Below, piece after piece: positions 7,673 to 15,054 of a stretch of 18,459 bases of DNA. Origin of the DNA: Dorea_D hominis (GTDB taxonomy: Bacteria; Bacillota; Clostridia; Lachnospirales; Lachnospiraceae); NCBI RefSeq assembly GCF_014287705.1, contig NZ_JACOOY010000025.1, forward strand, positions 1 to 18,459, in the 5' to 3' direction. Both the position numbers and the translations under genes were made by a program. How positions within the stretch are numbered: the stretch's first letter is position 1; every line of letters begins with the position of its first letter. A model generated the notes under the pieces. It was not told where the DNA came from. It searched no databases and saw nothing but the letters and a program-made list of their open reading frames with translations.

Positions 7673-8594
7673 TTGAGTGATTTGACACATACTGATTCTA
7701 TAATGAACGAAATCAGAGAATTGTTACTAAATGCACGTCAACGTGTGGCAGTAAAAGTAAATACAGAATTATTATCTACTTATTGGAAGGTAGGGAAAAT
7801 AATTGTTGAGCATGAACAAAAAAATAATGATCGGGCTGATTATGGAAAACAGACCTTAAAGCAACTTTCTAAAGAGTTAACGAAAGAATTTGGAAAAGGT
7901 TTTTCTGTATCGAATCTTCAAATTATGCGACGCTTTTATCAAAGTTATGAAATTCAACAGACAGTGTCTGTTAAATTGTCATGGTCGCATTATTGCGAGT
8001 TACTGACGATTTCAGATCCGGACAAAAGAAGCTTTTATGAAAAAGAAGCTATTAATTCCGGGTGGTCTACACGTGAATTAAAGCGACAGATTTCTACTTC
8101 GCTCTATGAACGATTATTACTGTCAGAGGGAAAAACGAATAAGGAAACCGTTCTTGCGCTTGCAGAAAAGGGAATTGAGATGTCCACTCCGTTAGATATT
8201 ATCAAAGACCCTTACGTATTTGAATTTCTGGGCGTACCAGAAAATAAGCCCATGCTAGACTCATTATTATGCGGATATGGTTTTTTATAATAAAATTCTT
8301 CGTGCGTATGTACTGATCGAATTAAAGACAACTAAGCTTACACCGGAAGCGGCAGGACAGCTTAATATGTATCTGAATTATTATGCTGCAGAAGTGAATG
8401 ATGAACATGATAACCCACCAATTGGTATTATCCTTTGTACGGACAAAGACAGTATAGCGGCTGAATATGCACTTGGTGGTTTATCTAACAATATTTTTGC
8501 TTCGCGCTATGTTTCTTATATCCCAAATAAAGAGCAGCTAATTGCACAGGTGGAAGCTGTTTTGAATGAATGGCATAAACAGAAAAAAGAATAA
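7673..8594 (+). pseudogene. DUF1016 (YhcG-type) PD-(D/E)xK nuclease, broken by internal deletion
   Basis: The N-terminal DUF1016 domain reads from TTG 7673 (GAAGGGAGA at 7657-7665; a further TTG at 7655 lies inside the ribosome site) through FEFLGVPENKPML and then ends at a stop at 8288-8290. The nuclease half resumes in another frame from about 8262 (HYYADMVFYN, then IELKTTKLTPEAAGQ) and runs to the stop at 8594. Intact homologues join these parts through roughly 35-45 residues that are absent here, so a deletion with frame change lies at about 8259-8262. An in-frame TAG at 8256-8258 blocks the second frame further upstream. The catalytic Asp and the ExK motif sit in the out-of-frame half. 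These nucleases are common in restriction and defence loci. Independent translation of the C-terminal piece from ATG 8277 is possible but unsupported. Confidence 0.85.
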
Positions 8595-8661
8595 CAGCAG
8601 AAGAAACAAGCAGGGGCTGTCGCAATTATTATCAATCAAGTGAAATATATAAAAAATTCTA

Positions 8662-8693
8662 TATAATACTTTCAATATGCAACCATTAGTTGC
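8662..8693 (+). promoter_or_regulatory. Possible promoter element and small inverted repeat upstream of the XRE gene
   Basis: A perfect -10 hexamer TATAAT lies at 8662-8667, but no convincing -35 box is spaced correctly upstream. An inverted repeat GCAAC-CATTA-GTTGC follows at 8679-8693. The start codon of the XRE gene is more than 100 nt downstream, so this is a weak assignment. Confidence 0.3.
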
Positions 8694-8737
8694 TAGAAAT
8701 GTTCTCTCTGGTTGGTGGAATAATCAGCTCATATTTT

Positions 8738-8752
8738 ATAAGATATTCTTAT
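8738..8752. promoter_or_regulatory. Palindromic candidate operator for the XRE regulator
   Basis: ATAAGATATTCTTAT is a 15-nt inverted repeat (ATAAGA / TCTTAT around TAT), 28 nt upstream of the start codon of the XRE regulator. XRE proteins bind as dimers to short palindromes and often control themselves, so this is a reasonable autoregulatory operator. There is no direct evidence. Confidence 0.4.
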
Positions 8753-8780
8753 CAAAGATAAATATACGGAGGGACATGTT

Positions 8781-9347
8781 ATGAAATTAGGTCAAAATAT
8801 CGCAATGTACAGAAAGGAAGCAGGGCTTACACAGGAACAGCTTGCGGAAAAGTGTGAGGTTTCGCGACAGGCAGTAACGAAATGGGAAAGTGGTATCAGT
8901 GAACCTTCGCTAGAGAAAATAATTTGTTTGTCAGAGATATTTTCGGTAAGTATAGATACTCTTTTGAATGGGAAAAAAGAAGAAGCAAAATTAAATCATG
9001 CATATTACCGCTTTATTTATATGGCAATAATGATTTTATGGGGCGCAGATAAAGATGAAAAATTGAAAGAATTGGAGCGTGTGTTGGCTTTAAAAGCTTT
9101 GTACGAAGTTGTAGAAACGGAATTCATAAATGAACAAGGAAAAATATACGAGAAATATCTTGTGAAAAACACAACGGAAGAGGAAAGGAAAAATTACATC
9201 AGAATGCCAAATAGAATTATTACTCCAAAAGAGGAGTGGAATCCTTTTGACGATTACATAGAAGGAAAATGTGAAGTTACTGTGGGACTTCAGGAAATAG
9301 AAGAACGGCTTGAAAAGGAATTGAATGCACTGCAACCAGGAGAATAA
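8781..9347 (+). CDS. XRE-family HTH transcriptional regulator
   Basis: 188 residues. Residues 4-60 are a classical Cro/CI-type helix-turn-helix (LGQNIAMYRKEAGLTQEQLA, then VSRQAVTKWESG and PSLEKIICLSEIF). The C-terminal two thirds are charged and mostly helical, with a hydrophobic patch (YRFIYMAIMILWG) that may be a dimer interface; I do not recognise a sensory domain. The start ATG 8781 follows GGAGG (8768-8772) with 8-nt spacing. It stands alone, with 186 nt upstream and 199 nt downstream free of convincing genes. It may regulate itself or the flanking defence-like genes; its target is not evident. Confidence 0.88.
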   Translation: MKLGQNIAMYRKEAGLTQEQLAEKCEVSRQAVTKWESGISEPSLEKIICLSEIFSVSIDTLLNGKKEEAKLNHAYYRFIYMAIMILWGADKDEKLKELERVLALKALYEVVETEFINEQGKIYEKYLVKNTTEEERKNYIRMPNRIITPKEEWNPFDDYIEGKCEVTVGLQEIEERLEKELNALQPGE

Positions 9348-9373
9348 AAGAATATATACATACCACCATTGAA

Positions 9374-9400
9374 GAAATCCTCGTCATTGACGGGGATTTC
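9374..9400. repeat. 27-nt near-perfect palindrome
   Basis: GAAATCCTCGTCA and TGACGGGGATTTC are inverted copies around a single T, with one G·T mismatch. The loop is too short for a tight hairpin and no T-run follows on the plus strand. It lies about 23 nt upstream of the -35 box of the dehydratase promoter, so an operator for a dimeric regulator is plausible. The translated strand also reads as an open frame, so it may instead be a gene remnant. Confidence 0.45.
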
Positions 9401-9422
9401 GCCATGTTTACACAGCTCATTC

Positions 9423-9451
9423 TTGCAGTAAAAAAAAGAAGAGAGTATAAT
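9423..9451 (+). promoter_or_regulatory. Sigma-A promoter for the dehydratase/activase operon
   Basis: TTGCAG (9423-9428), a 17-nt spacer and a perfect TATAAT (9446-9451) make a good housekeeping promoter about 95 nt upstream of ATG 9547. The spacer contains a run of eight A (9430-9437). Confidence 0.6.
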
Positions 9452-9546
9452 TGTATAGCATATCTGAAGCAAAGTCATATTTACACTATGAAATACGCAT
9501 CAAGATAAAAGATTGATAACCATACAATGGAAGGAAAGGTTTTATA

Positions 9547-10821
9547 ATGAACATTATAGACAAATTTGGAAATATGGTGAGCAGTGCTACCTTGAAAGAC
9601 TCAGAAAAAGCTCGCCGCCTTCTTCTCGCGGGATACCGCCTGCAGGAGAAACGGTTATGCCTTTTTCCGGATCGTGCACTTCCATCATCAGGTCGCTATG
9701 TGGCGAAAATAGTTATGAAAAATATTATTCAGGCACTGTCCAGACCGGAAAATTCCGCGATGGTCAGTATTTTTGTGCCGGGAGAACTGCTGACGGCAGC
9801 AGGATTAACACCGTATTCGGTTGAGGCAATGTCCTGTTTTATGGCAGGAACAAATTGTGAACAGACATTTCTTAGAAGAACGGAAGAAGAAGGATTTCCG
9901 GAGACGATGTGCTCTTATCATCGTGTGTTTTTAGGGGCTGCGCTGACAGGATTCCTTCCAAAGCCGAAATGCACGATTTATACAAATCTTGCCTGTGATG
10001 GCAATATGATGACATTCCCTTATTTGAAAGAAAAATATCATGTGCCGGGATTTTATATTGATGTCCCGTATGAGAAGAATCAGGAAGCAATCGAATATGT
10101 TGCGGAACAGCTGCGTGAGCTGACGATATTTTTGGAGGATGTAACTAAGAGAAAGATTTCCGGTGAGGCAGTGGAAAAAGCAGTTGCAAACAGTAGAAAA
10201 GCATCTGAATATTATCAGCAGCAGCTCGCACTTCGCAAAGATCATGATCCGGTGACTTCTCTGACAAATGAATTATATGCAATTTTTATGTGTCATCTTC
10301 TGGCAGGTTCAGAAGAGGCAGTGAAATATACAGAATTACTGTTAAAAGATGTGAAGAAAGCTCCAAAAGGCGGTGGTTTGCATGTCCTCTGGATGCATAT
10401 TATGCCATTTTTACAGCAGCCGGTGAAAGATGTCTTCAACTATAATCCGAAGATGCACATCAGTGCCTGCGACTTTGTCGCGGATGGATTTCAGAAAATG
10501 CATGCGTCGGATCCATATGAGGCTCTGGCTGAAAAAATGGTCAATTGCATTTACAACGGAAGTGTAGATCAGAGAATCCAGGTTGCAGAAAAACTTGCGA
10601 AAGAGACGAATGCAGACGGTGGAATTTTATTTGCACACTGGGGCTGCAAAGGAACGATCGGCGCCTCTAGCTTGATAAAAAGTTCATTGGAGGAAGCAGG
10701 ACTTCCAACGATGATTCTTGACGGAGACGGCTGTAACCCTGCAAATACCAGTGATGGTCAGGTGTCTACGAGATTACAGGCATTTATGGAAATGCTGGAA
10801 AAAGGCAAGGAGGATAGATAG
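9547..10821 (+). CDS. 2-hydroxyacyl-CoA dehydratase family (HgdB/YjiM-like) iron-sulfur protein
   Basis: 424 residues of the HGD-D family, which includes the catalytic subunits of 2-hydroxyacyl-CoA dehydratases, benzoyl-CoA reductase and the double-cubane cluster proteins. Family-style motifs are VPGELLTAAG, ETMCSYHR (C122), TNLACDGN (C150), FAHWGCKG (C367) and DGDGCNP (C396); these cysteines are the likely [4Fe-4S] ligands. The start ATG 9547 follows AAGGAAAGG (9531-9539). It overlaps no neighbour and sits 2 nt before the activase gene, so both are one operon. The substrate cannot be told from sequence. Because only one stand-alone HGD subunit plus a fused activase is present, the pair may resemble E. 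coli YjiM/YjiL double-cubane proteins rather than a fermentative dehydratase. Confidence 0.85.
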   Translation: MNIIDKFGNMVSSATLKDSEKARRLLLAGYRLQEKRLCLFPDRALPSSGRYVAKIVMKNIIQALSRPENSAMVSIFVPGELLTAAGLTPYSVEAMSCFMAGTNCEQTFLRRTEEEGFPETMCSYHRVFLGAALTGFLPKPKCTIYTNLACDGNMMTFPYLKEKYHVPGFYIDVPYEKNQEAIEYVAEQLRELTIFLEDVTKRKISGEAVEKAVANSRKASEYYQQQLALRKDHDPVTSLTNELYAIFMCHLLAGSEEAVKYTELLLKDVKKAPKGGGLHVLWMHIMPFLQQPVKDVFNYNPKMHISACDFVADGFQKMHASDPYEALAEKMVNCIYNGSVDQRIQVAEKLAKETNADGGILFAHWGCKGTIGASSLIKSSLEEAGLPTMILDGDGCNPANTSDGQVSTRLQAFMEMLEKGKEDR

Positions 10822-10823
10822 TC

Positions 10824-12521
10824 ATGATATATTATGTCTGTAAATATACACCGATAGAATTATTTGAAGGTTTTGGTGAAACCTGTGCCGTTCTGGAAGA
10901 AATGCCGGAGAATTTTGAAGAGTCGGATCAGATTGCACACGCAAATTTATGTGGATTCGGAAAATCTGTCATTCAGGCAGTTCTGGAAGGAAAAGCAGAT
11001 GAGCTGGTTCTTGTGAATTGCTGTGATTCGATGCGCCGCGTGTATGATATTGTAAAAAATACAAAGAAATGCAAATTCATTTACATGCTGGATCTGCCTC
11101 ATGACGATAATGAATGTGAAAAGGAAAAATTTGCCCGCGCAATTTGTGGATTGAAGGATGCCTATGAGAAATATTCGGGGAAAACATTTGACAAAACACG
11201 ATTTATAAATAGTTTTGCAACATTTCCTGCAAAAAATAATCCTTATATCGGAGTGATGGGGGTACGCGTCAGTGGCGTTTTGGAAGAAATGATCCAGGAA
11301 AATATACAGATGGATGTGAAAAACCTTACTTGTACAGGAGGAAGAAAACTATCTGTATTGCCGGATGAAATGAAAAAACTGGATGAAAATGAATTATTTC
11401 TTGCATATGCGGATGCACTTCTTGGACAGCTTCCGTGTTTCCGTATGAACCAAAGTTCCAGAAGAAATGAGCTTTATCTCGATCCGAACCTGAAAGGAAT
11501 TATTTATCATACGATCAAATTCTGTGATTATTATGGGTTTGAATATGCAAGTATAAAGAAGAATATGAAAGTTCCACTTCTTAAAATAGAAACTGATTTT
11601 ACAAGCCAGAGTGCCGGACAGCTGTTGACGAGGATTCAGGCTTTTTCAGAAACAATTGAAGGATCAGAAGATATGGATGCAGCAAAAGGAATCAGCGAGG
11701 AGGCAAAAGAAAAAATGAAATCAGGAGTCTATTATGTAGCGGGAATTGACAGTGGATCAACAAGTACAGATGTTGTTATTTTAGATCAGGATGGAAAAAT
11801 CAAATCTACGATGATCATTCCGACCGGCGGCGGTGCGATGATGAGCGCGGAGAAGAGTTTAGAGAAAGCAGTAGAGAAAGCCGAAATTAACAAGGATGAT
11901 ATCGTGCGTATTGTCACAACCGGATATGGACGTGCTTATATTGACAGCGGTGATGACAGTATCACGGAGATCACCTGTCATGCGAAGGGTGCGCATTATC
12001 TGAATCCGAATGTCCGCACGGTCATTGATATCGGTGGACAGGATATTAAAGCAATCAGTATTGATGAAAACGGAGCGGTTACGAATTTCCTTATGAATGA
12101 TAAATGTGCAGCCGGAACCGGACGTTTTCTGGAAATGATGGCGAGAACGCTTGGAATGCCGCTGGAAGAGATGAGTACCAAAGGTCTGGAATGGAAAGAA
12201 AATATCGTTATTTCCAGCATGTGTACTGTATTTGCCGAATCAGAAGTGGTGTCACTTGTTGCGCAGAATAAAAATGTTGCAGATATTATCCACGGATTAA
12301 ATGTGTCTGTAGCATCGAAAGTCGGTGCACTTGCAGCGCGTCTCGGCAAGAAAAATCCGGGTGAATATATGATGACCGGAGGAGTTGCGAAAAATAGAGG
12401 TATTATTCAGGCACTGGAAGAAAAGCTTGGAGCAAAACTGTATATTTGCGATGAAGCACAGCTTTGCGGAGCGCTTGGAGCAGCATTATTTGCATATAAG
12501 AAATGCAAAAACGAGGAATAA
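10824..12521 (+). CDS. Acyl-CoA dehydratase activase fused to an N-terminal HGD-like domain
   Basis: 565 residues. Residues 1 to about 290 are a 2-hydroxyacyl-CoA dehydratase-like domain (YTPIELFEGFG, HANLCGFGKS, NCCDSMRRVYD). Residues about 302-562 are the ASKHA-type ATPase of dehydratase activators, with phosphate loops AGIDSGSTSTD and TGGVAKNRG, the IDIGGQDIK motif, and the two cysteines that bridge the dimer's [4Fe-4S] cluster (C428 in DKCAAGTGRF, C467 in SMCTVFAESEV). The activase injects an electron, driven by ATP, into the dehydratase component. The start follows AAGGAGG (10807-10813). Both halves look intact, so the fusion should be functional. It partners the upstream HGD protein. 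Confidence 0.88.
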   Translation: MIYYVCKYTPIELFEGFGETCAVLEEMPENFEESDQIAHANLCGFGKSVIQAVLEGKADELVLVNCCDSMRRVYDIVKNTKKCKFIYMLDLPHDDNECEKEKFARAICGLKDAYEKYSGKTFDKTRFINSFATFPAKNNPYIGVMGVRVSGVLEEMIQENIQMDVKNLTCTGGRKLSVLPDEMKKLDENELFLAYADALLGQLPCFRMNQSSRRNELYLDPNLKGIIYHTIKFCDYYGFEYASIKKNMKVPLLKIETDFTSQSAGQLLTRIQAFSETIEGSEDMDAAKGISEEAKEKMKSGVYYVAGIDSGSTSTDVVILDQDGKIKSTMIIPTGGGAMMSAEKSLEKAVEKAEINKDDIVRIVTTGYGRAYIDSGDDSITEITCHAKGAHYLNPNVRTVIDIGGQDIKAISIDENGAVTNFLMNDKCAAGTGRFLEMMARTLGMPLEEMSTKGLEWKENIVISSMCTVFAESEVVSLVAQNKNVADIIHGLNVSVASKVGALAARLGKKNPGEYMMTGGVAKNRGIIQALEEKLGAKLYICDEAQLCGALGAALFAYKKCKNEE

Positions 12522-12523
12522 AA

Positions 12524-12910
12524 ATGACGAAAGAAGAATGGTATGAGCAGTTATTTGACCGGTTGGAACATTCCAAATTCCGTAGCGGTTTTCATTTGAA
12601 AAAGAAAGATATTGATTATATTAATGAAAAAGGACTGGATACGATCCGGGAGCATGCAAGAGACTTTATCGCAAAGCGGGAAGCACCGGCAGTTATTCCA
12701 AATGATGGGAAACAGACACCAATGCGGGGACATCCGGTATTTATCGCTCAGCATGCGACAGCTACCTGCTGTCGGGAATGTATCCGCAAGTGGCATAAGA
12801 TGCGCCCTGGACGGGAATTAAGCCCGGTACAGCAGGAGTATCTGGTGGATGTGATCATGACGTGGATTCAGAAAGAGATGGAAGCATATAAAAACGTGCA
12901 TAAGAAGTAA
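12524..12910 (+). CDS. DUF4186 family protein
   Basis: 128 residues matching the DUF4186 pattern, with the conserved stretch NDGKQTPMRGHPVFIAQHAT followed by ATCCRECIRKWH. The conserved His and Cys residues suggest metal binding, but no function is established. ATG 12524 is preferred to ATG 12503 because GAGG (12512-12515) precedes it at good spacing and 12503 lies inside the activase gene. The 2-nt gap to the activase stop puts it in the same transcript; a link to the dehydratase system is not implied. Confidence 0.85.
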   Translation: MTKEEWYEQLFDRLEHSKFRSGFHLKKKDIDYINEKGLDTIREHARDFIAKREAPAVIPNDGKQTPMRGHPVFIAQHATATCCRECIRKWHKMRPGRELSPVQQEYLVDVIMTWIQKEMEAYKNVHKK

Positions 12911-12955
12911 AGCTGGCATTTCTGTAAGTATAGGTAGATAGTAAGGAGAATGCAG

Positions 12956-13510
12956 ATGGAATATATAGTCATCCGTTCCGGAAGAAAAACGGTGGCAATT
13001 CAGTTAAATCAGGACTTAACGGTAACAGTACGGGCACCATGGCGTGCTTCCCAAAGCGAGATTGAACGAATCTTACAGGAGAAAAAGCCATGGATCGAAA
13101 AGCATCTTGCTCAGATGAGAAGAAGAAAAGAGCATTATGATGCATCCGGAACGGATAAATTAACCGATGAAGAGATACAAGAATTAGCGAACAAAGCATT
13201 GAAGTACATACCGGAGCGGGTGGCATATTTTTCAAAAATCATAGGAGTTACTTACGAAAGAATTACGATTCGTAACCAAAAGACAAGATGGGGAAGCTGC
13301 AGCAGCAAGGGGAATTTGAATTTTAACTGTCTGTTAATGCTTGCCCCACCGGAAATCATAGATTATGTTGTCGTTCATGAACTTTGCCACAGAAAAGAAA
13401 TGAATCATTCAAAAAATTTCTGGAGAGAAGTAGAGAAGATACTTCCGGATTATAAAAAATCGGTGTTGTGGTTAAAGAATGAAGGCAGTATGATAATGGC
13501 AAGGCGGTAG
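12956..13510 (+). CDS. YgjP-like zinc metallopeptidase domain protein (DUF45)
   Basis: 184 residues. The family motif WGSCSSKGNLNFN is followed by the zinc site HELCHRKEMNH: H141, E142, H145, with H151 as a possible third ligand. The N-terminal strand-rich part (RKTVAIQLNQDLTVTVRAPW) is also typical. The fold is that of SprT/WLM-type peptidases; the physiological substrate of YgjP proteins is unclear. ATG 12956 is preferred over 12950 because AAGGAG (12943-12948) lies 7 nt from 12956 and only 1 nt from 12950. No signal peptide, so it is cytoplasmic. Confidence 0.88.
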   Translation: MEYIVIRSGRKTVAIQLNQDLTVTVRAPWRASQSEIERILQEKKPWIEKHLAQMRRRKEHYDASGTDKLTDEEIQELANKALKYIPERVAYFSKIIGVTYERITIRNQKTRWGSCSSKGNLNFNCLLMLAPPEIIDYVVVHELCHRKEMNHSKNFWREVEKILPDYKKSVLWLKNEGSMIMARR

Positions 13511-13557
13511 AAAAGTGTGTTGTATACAGCATAGAAGTAAGAACGGAGGAAATGGAA

Positions 13558-14010
13558 ATGAGTAAAGCAGACAGGGCAGAAGAATTATTCAGAATGGGTT
13601 ACAATTGCAGTCAATCTGTTTATGCAGCTTTTGCAGAAGAGTTTGGTATAAGTATCGAAGAGGCGGCGAAAAAAGCCAGTCCATTTGGAGCAGGATTCGG
13701 AAAACTTCGGGAAGTGTGCGGCGCTGTGACGGGGATGACTATGGTACTTGGCGAGTTATATGGATATGAGAATCCGAAAGATGCCGCCGGAAAGAAAGAG
13801 CTTTATGCACTTGTGCAGAAATTGTGTGGCTTTTTTGAAGAATCGGAAGGAAGTCTGATCTGCAGAGAGCTTCTCGGCTTGGAAAAAGGAGAAGCTCTGG
13901 AAGAGCCTGCAGTAAGAACAGAAGAATATTATCAGAGCAGACCTTGTGTGAGAGCCTGTAGAAGAGCAGCAGAGATTCTGGAAACTTATATAGATTCATG
14001 CGTTGCATGA
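13558..14010 (+). CDS. C_GCAxxG_C_C family redox-type protein
   Basis: 150 residues. The conserved cysteine pattern is visible in order: GYNCSQSV, REVCGAVTGMTMVLG (the GCAxxG-like core), KLCGFF, SLICREL, and RPCVRACRRAA. Members are small cytoplasmic proteins found in anaerobes, thought to bind metal or act in redox chemistry; no reaction is known. ATG 13558 is chosen over 13552 because CGGAGGA (13544-13550) abuts 13552 but is 7 nt from 13558. Confidence 0.88.
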   Translation: MSKADRAEELFRMGYNCSQSVYAAFAEEFGISIEEAAKKASPFGAGFGKLREVCGAVTGMTMVLGELYGYENPKDAAGKKELYALVQKLCGFFEESEGSLICRELLGLEKGEALEEPAVRTEEYYQSRPCVRACRRAAEILETYIDSCVA

Positions 14011-14025
14011 CGCGCATCTCGCATC

Positions 14026-14046
14026 AAGGATGCCGAAGGCATTCTT
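14026..14046 (+). other. Short hairpin upstream of the SpoU gene
   Basis: AAGGATGCC and GGCATTCTT pair with one G·T wobble around a GAA loop. There is no T-run, so it is not a clear terminator. It may be a leader structure in the mRNA of the following gene. Confidence 0.35.
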
Positions 14047-14088
14047 GCAAAATTCAGAAAAATAAGTTGTATGGAGACAAATTTTCAG

Positions 14089-14949
14089 ATGTTAAATATA
14101 ATCGAAATAAATGACTTTCATTGTTCGGAGCTGGATATTTATGCCAGATATACCGAGGCGCAGTTGATGAATAAGGATCATCCGGAAGATGGAATATTCA
14201 TTGCAGAAAGTCCCAAAGTGATTGGCAGGGCACTGGATGCAGGATATGAGCCAGTGTCTGTTCTTGTTGAAAAGAAGCAGATAAAGGATAATGAAGAAAC
14301 AAAAAAATTGCTTCAAAAATTTGAAAATACAGAAGTTCCGGTTTTTACTGCGGAATTTGACGTACTGTCGAAGCTGACAGGATTCAAGCTGACAAGAGGC
14401 ATGTTATGTGCAATGAAACGGAAGAAACCGGTGAAATTTCAGGATGTGTGCGCGGGAAAGCAGAGGATTGCGATACTGGAAAATGTAATGAATCCTACGA
14501 ATGTCGGTGCTATTTTCCGTTCGGCAGCAGCCTTAAATATGGAAGCAGTGCTTCTGACACCGGGATGCAGTGATCCCTTATACAGAAGATCGTCCAGAGT
14601 CAGCATGGGAACTGTCTTCCAGGTTCCATGGACATTTATTCAGGATGATAATGAAATGCGCTGTGAGCGGGAGAATCTCTGGCCAGAGCAGGCAATCATG
14701 GAGCTTAGAGATTTGGGTTATAAGACTGTGGCGCTTGCGTTGACGGATGATTCTGTCAGTATCGATGATCCGGTATTAGTGCAGGAAGAAAAGCTGGCAG
14801 TAATCCTGGGCACCGAAGGTGAAGGACTTATGGATAAGACCATCGAGTTGTGCGATTATACGGCGAAAATACCGATGAGCCACGGCGTAGATTCCCTGAA
14901 TGTCGCAGCAGCGAGCGCGGTTGCGTTCTGGCAGCTGGGGCGAAAGTAG
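14089..14949 (+). CDS. SpoU/TrmH-family RNA 2'-O-ribose methyltransferase
   Basis: About 286 residues of a SPOUT RNA methyltransferase. The N-terminal third is the substrate-binding extension (IFIAESPKVIGRALDAGYEP); the C-terminal catalytic trefoil-knot domain carries the three SpoU motifs: ENVMNPTNVGAIFRSAA, VILGTEGEGL and PMSHGVDSLNVAAASAVA. It methylates a ribose in rRNA or tRNA with SAM; the exact nucleotide is unknown. Two starts are possible: ATG 14071, with no ribosome site, and ATG 14089, with GGAG at 14073-14076 (long spacing of 12) and an N-terminus (MLNIIEIND) that looks like homologues. A strong terminator follows immediately. Confidence 0.9.
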   Translation: MLNIIEINDFHCSELDIYARYTEAQLMNKDHPEDGIFIAESPKVIGRALDAGYEPVSVLVEKKQIKDNEETKKLLQKFENTEVPVFTAEFDVLSKLTGFKLTRGMLCAMKRKKPVKFQDVCAGKQRIAILENVMNPTNVGAIFRSAAALNMEAVLLTPGCSDPLYRRSSRVSMGTVFQVPWTFIQDDNEMRCERENLWPEQAIMELRDLGYKTVALALTDDSVSIDDPVLVQEEKLAVILGTEGEGLMDKTIELCDYTAKIPMSHGVDSLNVAAASAVAFWQLGRK

Positions 14950-14986
14950 AAATCCTTTGGCAGGTGAGAGGATTTCTACTTTTATT
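14943..14986 (+). terminator. Rho-independent terminator after the SpoU gene
   Basis: A perfect 14-bp stem (AAAGTAGAAATCCT at 14943-14956 and AGGATTTCTACTTT at 14969-14982) with a 12-nt loop, followed by a T-rich tail. The stem begins inside the last codons of the SpoU gene. The A-rich 5' side would also allow termination from the opposite strand. Confidence 0.9.
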
Positions 14987-14999
14987 CTACATAGAAAAA

Positions 15000-15027
15000 T
15001 TGATAATTCTCAGAAATGCTATACAAT
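15000..15027 (+). promoter_or_regulatory. Sigma-A promoter of the XRE-PolC-like gene
   Basis: TTGATA (15000-15005), a 16-nt spacer and TACAAT (15022-15027), 27 nt before the start codon. It follows the terminator directly, so this gene has its own transcript. Confidence 0.65.
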
Positions 15028-15054
15028 AGTATTAGCAAGTAACGGAGGATAATC

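Noticed and set aside
8277..8594. Separate small nuclease gene starting at ATG 8277
   Set aside because: The sequence before the ATG (HYYAD) is also family sequence, there is no ribosome site, and the N-terminal half lies directly upstream; a broken single gene explains it.
8613..8624. GGGGCTGTCGCA as an insertion-sequence end
   Set aside because: It resembles ends of some Firmicute insertion sequences, but no matching inverted copy or transposase was found.
9290..9478. Minus-strand 62-codon open frame
   Set aside because: It overlaps the 3' end of the XRE gene and the intergenic palindrome, has no ribosome site, and resembles nothing I know.
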